The notes: generated by a model not told the origin, from the sequence alone. Shown: positions 8,435 to 16,368, numbered from the stretch's first letter. The stretch: DNA of 54,814 nt from Pseudonocardia xinjiangensis (GCF_012911925.1 NZ_JAAXKY010000033.1:1-54814), one strand, 5' to 3'. Numbers and translations: made by a program.

Positions 8435-8945
8435 CCCCGCGCAGCAGGCAGCAGCTCCGCAGGCCGGCTCGGCACGCGGAGCCCTCCCGGCGCGAGCTGA
8501 TCCCCTGATCATTTCGTGACGGCCACCTGTCTGGATGCGCGGCGCAATGAAACAAACGACTTACGTACCGGTCGGAACCGCTACCCAGCTGACTGAGGCG
8601 GTCATCTATTTCCGGGCGATCCAGGCCGTTTCCGCATCTTTTGCGTGGGGCGTCCCCCGATCGTCGACGTTGTGACGTGCGCCATGTTTCACAAGCTGAA
8701 CTCGCCAGGTTTCATACGCGTAAGTGAATAAGGACTCCCCGCATGCAACCCGTGCGTCGGGCGGTCAGGCACGGGAGAGAAACAGGGATCGCTGTTATCC
8801 GCCCGATCCGACATCTTGGCTGTCCGCGCGCGGTCGTCCGGTCGCGCACAATTACCCCAGATGGCTCGCAGACATACCACGAGCCGCCTCGGAAATGCCG
8901 GTTCCCACCATCCGACGGAGTGGTCCATGCGAAAGTTTCCACACT
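8435..8945. other. 511-bp non-coding stretch, less GC-rich, upstream of multicopper oxidase
   Basis: This stretch is visibly lower in GC than the flanking genes, especially 8510-8740. It contains an inverted pair TTGTGA (8670-8675) / TCACAA (8689-8694), and a 42-codon frame at 8547-8675 starting ATGAAACAAACG without a ribosome-binding site. Upstream in-frame ATG codons for the oxidase exist (8724-frame; 8895), so the 3' part may be partly coding. No RNA gene is recognised. Confidence 0.4.
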
Positions 8946-8950
8946 GTGGA
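8938..8950. promoter_or_regulatory. Perfect palindrome TCCACA-C-TGTGGA overlapping the oxidase start
   Basis: A 6+1+6 perfect inverted repeat covers the preferred GTG start codon (8946) of the multicopper oxidase. If that start is right, a protein bound here would block initiation or transcription. No family of regulator can be assigned. The right half TGTGGATAA also happens to match a DnaA box. Confidence 0.3.
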
Positions 8951-10883
8951 TAAACACAGTCGACGTAGTTTCATCGGAATGACCGGGGCCGCGGCGGCGG
9001 CCGTCTACGGGGGAACCCAACTGCTGAGCGGCGACGTCAGCAGGGCGTCGGCGAACGAGATGTCGCGGAGCGCTGCGGGGTCGGGTGCGCTGCCGAACGG
9101 CCCGTCGAGTCCGCAGGTCTCCACGCTGACCCCGTTCCTGGACCCCCTGCGGATACCTCCCACACTCAAGCCACGGACCGGCGTGACGAACGTGGTGAAG
9201 CTCGTCGCCCAGAAGGTCCGGCTGCACTCCCAGCTGCCGACCACTCCGATGTGGACGTACGAGGGCCACTACCCCGGCCCCACGATCGAGGTGGAGAGCG
9301 GTCAGAAGGTCCGGATCGCGTGGCAGAACGAGCTCACCGGCACCAGCCCGGTGAAGGGCGTCTTCGTGCAGCCCGTGGGCCCGCCGCCCGGTGTCTCGGC
9401 CGCCAACCCGCCCGGCGCGCAGGGGGCTCCGGCGCGCTCCGAGCTCACCCGGCTGACGCCGTGGACCTCGGTCCACGTCCATGGCGGACAGCAGAACGCC
9501 GTTGCCGACGGGCTACCCGACGCCGGGGTCACGCCCGGTGGTGTGCAGCTCTGCGAGTACCCCAACGGGGACGCGGCAGCCCACCTCTTCTACCACGACC
9601 ACGCCATGCCGATCACCGCCCTGAACGTGACGGCCGGGCTGATCGGCAACTACATCATCCGGGACCCGGACGAGGAGCACCTCGGCCTGCCGAGCGGTGC
9701 GTACGAGATCCCGCTGATGCTCGCGGACATCAACTTCGACACGGACCCCGCCGGCCGGATCAACGGCCAGATCCTGGTCAAGCGGGTCCTGGCCGGGCCC
9801 GTCACGCCCGGGGCCATGCCGCCGGCCGTCTCGACGACCGGCCCGTTCACCATGGTGAACGGTGTGGTGTGGCCGTACCTGGAGGTGGAGGCCCGGGCCT
9901 ACCGCTTCCGGATGGTGAACGCCTCGGTCTCGCGCGGCTACGCACTGGCCGTTCTCGACGAGAAGACCGGCAAGCCGGTCACGGGCGCCATCCAGGTGAT
10001 CGGCACCGACGGGGGCCTGCTCGACAGGGCCCACCCGGTCGACGGGGTGCTGACGATCAACGCCGCGGAACGGGTGGACCTGCTGATCGACTTCGCCGGG
10101 TTCGCCGGAAAGAACCTCCGGCTCGTCAACACCATCCCCACCGTTCCGGCCGGCAGCCCGGCTCCCGGGGCCGGCATCCCGTTCCCCGAGGTCATGCAGT
10201 TCCGGGTCGCCGGCGCCCCGCGGAAAGGCCCCGCCTACCAACCACCGAAGAAGCTCAGCAGCTTCACCCGGATCACCGCCGCCGACGTGCCGAAGGACGC
10301 GGTCGAGCGCTTCGTGATGCTCTCGATGGACGCCAGCGGCATGCCGAAGATGTCGGAGCTCGTGGACGCGGGCCCCAAGGCGAGGACCGGCGCCGGGATC
10401 GTCCAGATCGCGCTATCCGGCGGGACGAGGACCTTCCGCATCGCGGCCCAGAGCTTCGAGGAGACCACCAACTTCTTCGCCGCGTCGGGAAGCTGGGAGA
10501 AGTGGACCTTCCTCAACGTGGATCCGGTCGGTCGGCCGCTGGTGCACCCCATGCACATCCACCTGATGAACTTCCAGCTGATCGAGCGCCGGGCCCTCGA
10601 CCCCGCCGGGCTGGACGCCACCCTCGGTGGCACGACCACGCCGCTCACGCTCGGCGCGACCCTGCCGATCGCGGTCTCGGAGTCCGGCTGGAAGGACACC
10701 GTCGGCGTGCCGGTGAACGAGGCGGTCACCGTGGCCGGCCGGTTCGGCGAGAAGACCGGCCGGTTCGTGTACCACTGCCACATCCTCGACCACGAGGACG
10801 AGGGCATGATGAGGCCGCTCGTGCTCATGCCGCCCGCGGTGCTGACCATCCAGAACCTGATGATGGCGATGATGAACGGCTGA
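8946..10883 (+). CDS. Tat-exported multicopper oxidase (CotA/phenoxazinone-synthase-like)
   Basis: 645 residues from the GTG at 8946, giving 'VDKHSRRSFIGMTGAAAAA', a twin-arginine signal (SRRSFIG) followed by an Ala-rich core. All four copper-ligand blocks are present: HVHGG, YHDHAM, 'HPMHIHLMNF' and 'HCHILDHEDEGMM' (Cys for the type 1 copper, axial Met). The long insertion and three-domain size resemble bacterial spore-coat laccase CotA, phenoxazinone synthase and bilirubin-oxidase-like enzymes; these oxidise phenols, bilirubin-type tetrapyrroles or metal ions with O2. Alternative ATG at 8895 would put 17 residues before the GTG-coded position; neither has a strong ribosome site. The C-terminus is Met-rich (LMMAMMNG). 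It stands alone and converges with the nitrile-hydratase-like operon 5 bp downstream. Confidence 0.93.
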   Translation: MDKHSRRSFIGMTGAAAAAVYGGTQLLSGDVSRASANEMSRSAAGSGALPNGPSSPQVSTLTPFLDPLRIPPTLKPRTGVTNVVKLVAQKVRLHSQLPTTPMWTYEGHYPGPTIEVESGQKVRIAWQNELTGTSPVKGVFVQPVGPPPGVSAANPPGAQGAPARSELTRLTPWTSVHVHGGQQNAVADGLPDAGVTPGGVQLCEYPNGDAAAHLFYHDHAMPITALNVTAGLIGNYIIRDPDEEHLGLPSGAYEIPLMLADINFDTDPAGRINGQILVKRVLAGPVTPGAMPPAVSTTGPFTMVNGVVWPYLEVEARAYRFRMVNASVSRGYALAVLDEKTGKPVTGAIQVIGTDGGLLDRAHPVDGVLTINAAERVDLLIDFAGFAGKNLRLVNTIPTVPAGSPAPGAGIPFPEVMQFRVAGAPRKGPAYQPPKKLSSFTRITAADVPKDAVERFVMLSMDASGMPKMSELVDAGPKARTGAGIVQIALSGGTRTFRIAAQSFEETTNFFAASGSWEKWTFLNVDPVGRPLVHPMHIHLMNFQLIERRALDPAGLDATLGGTTTPLTLGATLPIAVSESGWKDTVGVPVNEAVTVAGRFGEKTGRFVYHCHILDHEDEGMMRPLVLMPPAVLTIQNLMMAMMNG

Positions 10884-10888
10884 CCGCG

Positions 10889-11476
10889 CTACACCGCGGC
10901 TGTTCCGATCAGCCCTTCCCGGGTGACCAGGGCCGACAGGTCGGCCTCGCCCAGGCCGGCCGTGCCCTCCGGGCGCAGGGGAAGCACCATGTGCCTGCTC
11001 TCGGCACTGGTGTCGTGCACGACGATCTCCGTCTCCGCGGGGAGCTCCAGCCCGAACTCCGCCAGCACCGCGCGCGGCTCCCGGACCACACGCGCCCGGT
11101 AGGCCTCGCTCTTGTACCAGGACGGCGAGGGGCCGAGCAGCCCGATCGGGTAGCACGAGCACAGCGTGCAGACCAGCACGTTGTGCACCGTGGGGGTGTT
11201 CTCCACGACGGTGAACCGTTGGGTCTGCGGCCCGGTGCTCATCGACAGGTCGAGCTCGCCCAGCGCCTGGTTCGCGTCGGCCAGCAGCCGCCCGCGGAAC
11301 GCGGGGTCGACCCAGGCGCGGGCCACGACCCGGGCCCCGTTCGCCGGCGAACCGGACAGGATCTGCCCGATGATGCCGTCGAGCTGCTCGTCGCTGGTGA
11401 GGCCGGCGTCGATCAGCCGCTCCTCCAGCCTGCGTACCCGGACGGCGATCTCCGAGTCGGAGTGGTGCCCGCTCAC
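10889..11476 (-). CDS. Nitrile hydratase alpha / thiocyanate hydrolase gamma subunit
   Basis: 195 residues. The metal claw is VCTLCSC (Cys103, Cys106, Ser107, Cys108), the Thr-containing variant typical of cobalt enzymes, followed by YP and 'WYKSEAYRARVVREPRAVL', a hallmark of the family, and the C-terminal 'SRHMVLPLRPEGTAG' and 'LIGTAAV'. In active enzymes the first and last claw Cys after the axial one become sulfinic and sulfenic acids and bind Co(III). GTG at 11476 overlaps the preceding stop by 4 bp (GTGA) and has GGAGG 7 nt upstream; the frame remains open to 11629 only as an overlap artefact. Because the beta subunit is split in two upstream genes, the set matches thiocyanate hydrolase (scnC) or the three-part toyocamycin nitrile hydratase. 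Whether the substrate is SCN- or a nitrile is undecided. Confidence 0.9.
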   Translation of the reverse strand: MSGHHSDSEIAVRVRRLEERLIDAGLTSDEQLDGIIGQILSGSPANGARVVARAWVDPAFRGRLLADANQALGELDLSMSTGPQTQRFTVVENTPTVHNVLVCTLCSCYPIGLLGPSPSWYKSEAYRARVVREPRAVLAEFGLELPAETEIVVHDTSAESRHMVLPLRPEGTAGLGEADLSALVTREGLIGTAAV

Positions 11477-11754
11477 GCCACGACCTCCAGATAGGACTCC
11501 CACAACTCCACCTGCACCCAGTGGCCGCCCGGCGGCCCCCAGAGCGCCCCGGCGGGGAACCGGACCGTGTACACCGGCTCGACCCGCGGCTCCGCGAACC
11601 CCTGCGCCCGGTCGTCGGCCAGCGGCCACGTGCCCTGGATCTCCACCACCTCGCCCACCTGGCCTCGCGCGTAGCGGGGAACCCGGGTGTGGTGGGGTGG
11701 GTCCACCGCTCGTGCGCGAACCCGGTCGCCGATCGCGAACCGGGGCTCAGTCAT
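11473..11754 (-). CDS. C-terminal half of nitrile hydratase beta / thiocyanate hydrolase alpha-like
   Basis: 93 residues: 'PRFAIGDRVRARAV', 'HTRVPRYARGQVGEVVEIQG', 'VEPVYTVRFPAGALWG' and 'VELWESYLEVV'. These are the SH3-like barrel elements that form the C-terminal half of nitrile hydratase beta subunits; the Arg in 'PRYARG' is in the position that contacts the modified claw Cys residues. ATG at 11754 overlaps the end of the upstream gene by 8 bp; a GTG at 11763 is also in frame. As a separate gene it corresponds to scnA of thiocyanate hydrolase. The next gene starts inside its stop codon, so stoichiometric synthesis with the metal subunit is likely. Confidence 0.88.
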   Translation of the reverse strand: MTEPRFAIGDRVRARAVDPPHHTRVPRYARGQVGEVVEIQGTWPLADDRAQGFAEPRVEPVYTVRFPAGALWGPPGGHWVQVELWESYLEVVA

Positions 11755-12025
11755 CGTCCGCACGCGGCGCGGGAGCCGCAGCCGCCGTCAACGACTCCAC
11801 GGCCGCCATCCACCGTTCGTAGTACGACGCGGCGAGGTACTCGGCAGGCGGCATCCGCTCGATCGCATCGCGGAACTGGTCGAGGTTGTAGACCCCCTGC
11901 CGCAGCATCGCGACGTTGAGCGCGTACACCCGTGCCTCCCAGTCGGCGTGGAACGGGGGCTCGTCCGGTTCCACGGCGATCAGTCCGAAGCCCGACTGCC
12001 CACCGACGTCGTTCACCCGCGCCAT
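11747..12025 (-). CDS. N-terminal half of nitrile hydratase beta / thiocyanate hydrolase beta-like
   Basis: 92 residues starting 'MARVNDVGGQSGFG', the classic beta-subunit N-terminus, then 'FHADWEARVYALNVAMLRQGVYNLDQFRDAIERMPPAEYLAASYYERWMAAVE' features (Trp/Arg of DWE-R and the PPAxYLxxSYYExW block). It ends after about 90 residues in an acidic/Ala-rich tail, whereas a fused nitrile hydratase beta continues for about 120 more. That missing part is encoded by the next gene. ATG 12025 gives the family N-terminus; an in-frame GTG at 12046 overlapping the hydrolase stop (GTGA) may be the true translational entry. Such N-half proteins also resemble nitrile hydratase activators, but the adjacent C-half favours a structural subunit. 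Confidence 0.86.
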   Translation of the reverse strand: MARVNDVGGQSGFGLIAVEPDEPPFHADWEARVYALNVAMLRQGVYNLDQFRDAIERMPPAEYLAASYYERWMAAVESLTAAAAPAPRADDD

Positions 12026-12042
12026 GGCGTGCAGCGTAACCG

Positions 12043-12909
12043 TCACGCCCCGTCGAGCACCTCGCGCAGCCGCTGGGCGAAGGCGTCCGGCTCACCGTGC
12101 ATGCCGTACTCGCCGCCCAGGAAGCCGCCGTGGTCACCGGGGAAGCGCGCGGGCTCGACCCCGAGCGCCTCCGCGACCGCGTCGGCGCCGCGTGCCGCCA
12201 GCGTCTGGTGGGAGGCCTCGCCACGAGCCGGCACGATGCGGGCGCCGGACGCCCGCAGCGCCTCCAGGTCGAGCTGGTAGCCCGTGCAGTTGCGCAGGTT
12301 CTGGCCGAGCAGTGCGTCGTCGCGGCTGCCGTCGTCCTCGACGGGAAGGCCGAACTGCGCGGGGTCGACCGGCGGGAACCGGTAACCGTCGGGGAACTCC
12401 CCGTCGTAGCTGACGATGATGAGGAACTTGGCCATCGCCGGACCCAGCCCGTCGCGCTGGTAGGTCTCGTACATGTCCTCGATCGCCGAGGTGACGGCCT
12501 GACGGTCGGGCAGCATCGTGGCCAGCGGGGGCTCGTGGGCCACCAGCGTGCGCACGTGCTCGCCGTGCCGGGCCACCCAGGCCAGTGCGTTGACCGCGCC
12601 GCCGCTGCTGGCGAGCACATCGACCGGGCCGCCACCGATCGCCTCGACGACGCGCTGCAGGTCACCGGCATGGTCGTCGGGCGTTATCTCGCCGTGGCCG
12701 TCGGTCCGGGTGCTGCGCGCGGTGCCGCGGGGGTCGTAGGTGACGACCGGGCGGTCGGCGAAGTGGCCGGCCAGCGTGGCGAAGCCCTGCGCGTCCATCG
12801 GGGAGCCGATGAGCAGCAGCGGCGTGCCCGCACCGAGGGTGCCGCGCACGTCGTAGATGATGGTGGCACCCGGCGCGTCGAGGGTGTGGGTGGCGATCGT
12901 GGTGGTCAT
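12043..12909 (-). CDS. Alpha/beta hydrolase, first gene of the nitrile-hydratase-like operon
   Basis: 288 residues. Nucleophile elbow 'LASSGGAVNALAW' (Ser in S-S-G-G), strand/oxyanion region 'LLLIGSPMDAQGFATLA', 'VVTYDPRGTARST' and the likely catalytic His in 'FPGDHGGFLGGEYGMHGE'. Proteins of this look are annotated as general alpha/beta hydrolases; some act as esterases or carboxylesterase-like deacylases. ATG at 12909 follows GGAGGCCGCCG. Its stop overlaps or nearly abuts the split beta subunit gene, so it is co-translated with it. Nitrile hydratases usually neighbour an amidase; this is not a member of the known amidase families, so it might play that role, release a nitrile substrate from an ester, or be unrelated. 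It is divergent from another alpha/beta hydrolase at 13050. Confidence 0.85.
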   Translation of the reverse strand: MTTTIATHTLDAPGATIIYDVRGTLGAGTPLLLIGSPMDAQGFATLAGHFADRPVVTYDPRGTARSTRTDGHGEITPDDHAGDLQRVVEAIGGGPVDVLASSGGAVNALAWVARHGEHVRTLVAHEPPLATMLPDRQAVTSAIEDMYETYQRDGLGPAMAKFLIIVSYDGEFPDGYRFPPVDPAQFGLPVEDDGSRDDALLGQNLRNCTGYQLDLEALRASGARIVPARGEASHQTLAARGADAVAEALGVEPARFPGDHGGFLGGEYGMHGEPDAFAQRLREVLDGA

Positions 12910-13049
12910 CGGCGGCCTCCTGGGCGTCTGGGTCGACTACAGCGGTGTCGACCACCGGCAGGCCTCGAACTCATCGGTCGGCACGCGCCGCGCCGACGTG
13001 TCGGCGAATGTGGTTGACCAAGTTGCCCGGACGGCTGAACACTCGCGAA

Positions 13050-13868
13050 ATGCCGATATCGGACAGTGCCGCACCCCGAACCGGATACGCCCCGGTGAAC
13101 GGCCTGCAGATGTACTACGAGATCCACGGCTCGGGCGGAACACCCCTGCTCCTGCTCCACGGCGGGTTGTTCGACATCGACCTGCAGTTCGGTGAGCTGC
13201 TCCCCGGCCTGTCAGCGACGCGCCAGGTGATCGCCGTCGACTTCCAGGGCCACGGCCGGACCAATGACGCCGACCGGCTGCTCAGGTGCGCCGACCTCGC
13301 CTCCGACGTCGTGGGCGTGCTCGAGCACCTGGGCGTCGCGCGGGTCGACGTCTTCGGGTTCAGTGTGGGCGGCGGGACGGCCCTGCACCTGGCCGTCAAG
13401 CACCCGGAGCTGGTCCGCAAGGTGATCGTGTCGTCCGCCTCGTTCAACAGCGACGGGCTCCGCCCGGAGAATGCCGGGGCGGTCGGCTCGATGACCGTCG
13501 AGATGATCGCGGGAACGCCGATGGAGCAGGCGTACCGCGCCAAGTCGCCGCACCCCGACAAGCTGCAGGACCTGCTCGACAAGCTCGGGACGTTCGACGA
13601 GGGCTTCACCGGCTGGTCCGACGCCGACATCGAGGGGATCGCCGCCCCGACCCTGATCACGGTCGGGGACTGCGACGCGGTCACGCTCGACCACGCCGTC
13701 CGGTTCCTCCGGCTGCGGGGCGGTGGCGTCAACGGCGACTTCGAGGGCGTCCCGGCCTCGCAGCTGGCAGTGTTCCCCGGGACCACGCACTTCTTCGGCC
13801 TGGCCCGCACCGAGCTGGTCCTGGACGTGGTGCTGCACTTCCTCGACGCACCGATGCCCGAGGGCTGA
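13050..13868 (+). CDS. Alpha/beta hydrolase (epoxide-hydrolase/haloperoxidase-like fold)
   Basis: 272 residues from ATG 13050. Features: 'NGLQMYYEIHGSGGTPLLLLHGG' (HGG oxyanion), 'VIAVDFQGHGRT', nucleophile elbow 'VFGFSVGGGTALHLAV' (G-x-S-x-G), acidic residue around 'TLITVGDCDAVT' and His in 'LAVFPGTTHFFG'. The triad is complete. The start has no clear ribosome site; the frame extends to 12945 but that upstream part looks unlike the family. It is divergent from the operon hydrolase at 12909 (140-bp gap) and ends 8 bp before the stop of the converging DUF1003 fragment. Substrate unknown. Confidence 0.85.
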   Translation: MPISDSAAPRTGYAPVNGLQMYYEIHGSGGTPLLLLHGGLFDIDLQFGELLPGLSATRQVIAVDFQGHGRTNDADRLLRCADLASDVVGVLEHLGVARVDVFGFSVGGGTALHLAVKHPELVRKVIVSSASFNSDGLRPENAGAVGSMTVEMIAGTPMEQAYRAKSPHPDKLQDLLDKLGTFDEGFTGWSDADIEGIAAPTLITVGDCDAVTLDHAVRFLRLRGGGVNGDFEGVPASQLAVFPGTTHFFGLARTELVLDVVLHFLDAPMPEG

Positions 13869-13876
13869 TCACCAGG

Positions 13877-14200
13877 TCACAGACCGCGCGACACGCCTGC
13901 CAGCAGGTCTTCGGCGTCCGGTCCGAGCCGGCCGACACAGGTGCAGTCCCGGCCGTGCGCGTTGAGCAGGATGAACGGGTAGGGATCCCACCGCTGGGCC
14001 ACCGCCACCAGGTTCAGGGCGATCCACGCCGCCACGATCGCGGTCTGGATGACGATGAACCGCCACGACCCGAACACGGTGGTGACCTGGTCGGCGATCC
14101 GTTCCCCCCGCCGGCGCCGGTCCAGGCGCTGGTTCGCCGGATGGCGCCACCGCGTCGGGTTCCGTGCCGCGCCGGTCACATCGCTGCTGGTCATACCCAT
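13877..14200 (-). pseudogene. Truncated DUF1003 membrane protein gene
   Basis: About 107 residues. The N-terminal half matches the DUF1003 pattern: 'HPANQRLDRRRRGERIADQVTTVFGSWRFIVIQ', a first membrane helix, and 'RWDPYPFILLN'. After that point the family normally continues with a second helix (FSTQAAYAAP-type) and a basic tail, but here the sequence turns into 'AHGRDCTCVGRLGPDAEDLL...' with no hydrophobic segment. Other frames do not contain the missing part, so this is a deletion or replacement rather than a simple frameshift. ATG at 14200 or 14194. It may be a decaying gene or a shortened but expressed protein. Confidence 0.65.
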
Positions 14201-14503
14201 CAGTCTCCGGCCTCGGGTGCCCGAGCCGGTGGAACCAGCTCCGGTCCCTCCGCGTATCCGTTCGGAATAGACCATCCGGGCTCACTCTCTACTTCCGGAC
14301 GGTTATACGTCGGCCCAGCTCCTACCCGCCGAAGGCGCATACCGGACATCGGGCCCAACGACGGAATTGACAGCGAATCGCCACCGTTTTTGCCGATAGC
14401 TAACGCAGTCGCGGGTACATTCGAAAGATCTTCGATCCGGGTCACGGACTGCACCGTGCGCGTATTCGCCATCCACCGTGGCATTAATCTCGATGGGAGA
14501 ACA
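14201..14503. other. 303-bp gap upstream of the COG4705 gene
   Basis: Divergent spacer between the DUF1003 remnant and the COG4705 gene. It is less GC-rich than coding DNA and holds the near-palindrome TCGAA-AGATC-TTCGA (14421-14435). A 94-codon minus frame ending at 14200 has no support. No RNA recognised. Confidence 0.3.
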
Positions 14504-15493
14504 ATGTCCTCAACGATGCCCGGACCGGGCCGTCGGAGCGTTCCGGACCATCTGGCCTACTCCGTGATGCGCAAGCTTCCGCACGTCACGCTGTTGTTCT
14601 GGATTGTGAAGATCATCGCGGTCACCCTGGGCGAGACGGCCGGGGACCTGTTCGGGATCACCCTCGGGGTCGGCTACGTCGCCACCGCCTTGATCTTTCT
14701 CGCGTTCTTCGTGGTCGTGCTGGTGCTCCAGATCAGGGCGAAGCGGTTCCGTCCGGCGCTGTTCTGGGCGGTGGTCCTGGGCACCAGCCTGGTGGGGACC
14801 GAGGTCTCGGACTTCCTGGACCGGGGGCCCGGTGACTCCAGCGTCCCCAGCGGGGTGGGTTACGGATGGGGCGCGTTGATCCTCACCACCCTCCTGGCGA
14901 TCATCTTCGTGGTGTGGTGGCGCACCGGGCAGACATACGACGTGGAGAACATCGCCAGTCGCAGGGGCGAGATCCTCTACTGGATCGCGATTCTGGTGTC
15001 GAACACCTTGGGCACCGCCACCGGTGACTGGCTGTCCGACGACACCGGCCTCGGGTTCCACAACGCCTTCTTCATCATCGCCGCGATCATGCTGGTGATC
15101 GTGGGCGCCCACTACCTGACGAACATCAACACCATGCTCTTGTTCTGGCTGGCGTTCGTCCTGACCCGCCCGCTCGGGGCGGCCGGTGGTGACTCGCTGA
15201 CCAAACCGGTCGACGAAGGCGGTCTCGGCTGGGGCACGTTGTGGGCGTCCGTGGCGCTGTTCGCCCTGCTCGTCGCGCTGGTCGCCTACCAGGCCATACA
15301 GGTCCACCGCCACCCGCTGGAGCCCTTGCCGTACCCGACCAACGGGCGCACCGGCGCGCCACAGCAGCCGAACGGAGCGGTGATCACCCCGACGACCCGC
15401 CCCGGTTCCGTCACCGGCGCAGGCGAGGCCGGTGCAGCTCACTCACGGGCGGGGCAGATCAGCAGACCCAGACCGGCCGAACAGGGCAGCTGA
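14504..15493 (+). CDS. COG4705/DUF347-repeat polytopic membrane protein
   Basis: 329 residues starting at ATG 14504 with GGGAGA 4 nt upstream; the frame is open far upstream but only as a shadow of the hydrolase gene. About eight hydrophobic helices are visible. A short motif recurs four times at helix ends: GETAGD (43-48), GTEVSD (98-103), GTATGD (170-175) and GAAGGD (225-230), each followed by a hydrophobic/Leu and an Asp/Lys-rich turn, as expected for an internally repeated integral membrane protein of this family. The last about 60 residues are a hydrophilic tail. The function of the family is not established here; the regularly spaced Asp residues inside helices suggest cation binding or transport. 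It stands alone. Confidence 0.82.
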   Translation: MSSTMPGPGRRSVPDHLAYSVMRKLPHVTLLFWIVKIIAVTLGETAGDLFGITLGVGYVATALIFLAFFVVVLVLQIRAKRFRPALFWAVVLGTSLVGTEVSDFLDRGPGDSSVPSGVGYGWGALILTTLLAIIFVVWWRTGQTYDVENIASRRGEILYWIAILVSNTLGTATGDWLSDDTGLGFHNAFFIIAAIMLVIVGAHYLTNINTMLLFWLAFVLTRPLGAAGGDSLTKPVDEGGLGWGTLWASVALFALLVALVAYQAIQVHRHPLEPLPYPTNGRTGAPQQPNGAVITPTTRPGSVTGAGEAGAAHSRAGQISRPRPAEQGS

Positions 15494-15537
15494 GCGCATC
15501 CCCTACCGGGCATTCCGGCGCTTGAGAACCTCCCGGG

Positions 15538-16368
15538 TCACGAGCTCGTCTTCTTCTTCCTGGGCGGCAGCGGGAGGAACCCGCTGGTGCGGTGCACGTA
15601 GTCGGTGTAGCCGGGGCGGCGCTCACCGATCGTCTGCTCCAGCAGCTTCTTCCCGGTGCCCCGCACCAGCAGCCACGTCATCAGCGCGGCCCCGACGAGC
15701 CCGATCAGGCCGGCGAGGTGGTGCAGCCCCAGCACGGTGAGCCCCCACCAGACGGCGGAGTCGCCGAAGTAGTTGGGGTGGCGGGTGTAGCGCCACAGCC
15801 CGCGGTCCATCACCCGGCCCTTGTTCGACGGGTCGGCGCGGAACGCCGCGAGCTGGGCGTCGCCCACGGTCTCGAAGGTGAACCCGACGGCCCAGAGCAG
15901 CACGCCGACGACCGTCACGACCGTCGACAGTGCGCCGCCCGCGGAGCCGTACTGCCCGAGCTGGACGGGCAGCGACACGATCCACAGCACCACGGCCTGC
16001 GGGAGGTAGACCTTGCGGACCATGTGGGCGACCGGACGGCCGGGAGCCTCGGCGAGGATGGCGACGTACCGGGGGTCCTCACCTGTGCCGTGGTTGCGGC
16101 GCCCGATGTGCCACGCCAGCCGCACTCCCCACACCACGGTCAGGACGGTGATCAGCCAACGCCGCCACGCGTCGCCGTCACCGGCCGACAGGAGCAGGGT
16201 GGCGACCGCGACGATCGCGAACCCGGCTCCCCACACGACGTCGATCCCGTCGTGGCGCCCGCCCCGCACCCGCACCGCGACCAGCAGGGCCACGGCGAAG
16301 ACCACCACGACGACGGCCGCGGTGACCACGAGGTTGGTGAGCGCGGCACCCCACGGGTAGGGCGTCAC
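15538..16368 (-). CDS. DUF1295 integral membrane protein (steroid 5-alpha-reductase/ICMT-like fold)
   Basis: 276 residues, about seven helices. The conserved DUF1295 block is clear: 'FRADPSNKGRVMDRGLWRYTRHPNYFGDSAVWWG' (the RHPNYFG motif shared with isoprenylcysteine methyltransferases and sterol reductases that bind a nucleotide cofactor), and 'GERRPGYTDYVHRTSGFLPLPP' near the end. GTG at 16368 overlaps the stop of the methyltransferase (GTGA). It is the last gene of the six-gene lipid operon. Family members in such clusters are thought to reduce or otherwise modify a lipid tail in the membrane; the exact reaction is not known. Confidence 0.9.
   Translation of the reverse strand: MTPYPWGAALTNLVVTAAVVVVVFAVALLVAVRVRGGRHDGIDVVWGAGFAIVAVATLLLSAGDGDAWRRWLITVLTVVWGVRLAWHIGRRNHGTGEDPRYVAILAEAPGRPVAHMVRKVYLPQAVVLWIVSLPVQLGQYGSAGGALSTVVTVVGVLLWAVGFTFETVGDAQLAAFRADPSNKGRVMDRGLWRYTRHPNYFGDSAVWWGLTVLGLHHLAGLIGLVGAALMTWLLVRGTGKKLLEQTIGERRPGYTDYVHRTSGFLPLPPRKKKTSS

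Noticed and set aside
8547..8675. 42-codon ORF upstream of the multicopper oxidase
   Set aside because: No ribosome-binding site and atypical codons; kept only as part of the gap description.
8945..8953. TGTGGATAA, an exact DnaA-box match
   Set aside because: A single copy at a gene start without other boxes, AT-rich unwinding element or dnaA/dnaN nearby; not an origin.
14200..14484. 94-codon minus-strand frame ending at the DUF1003 start
   Set aside because: No ribosome site, no recognisable family, and composition typical of chance frames.
13286..15493. A 735-codon plus-strand open frame
   Set aside because: Only the part from ATG 14504 has membrane-protein character and a ribosome site; the earlier part is an out-of-frame shadow of the hydrolase gene and the DUF1003 remnant.
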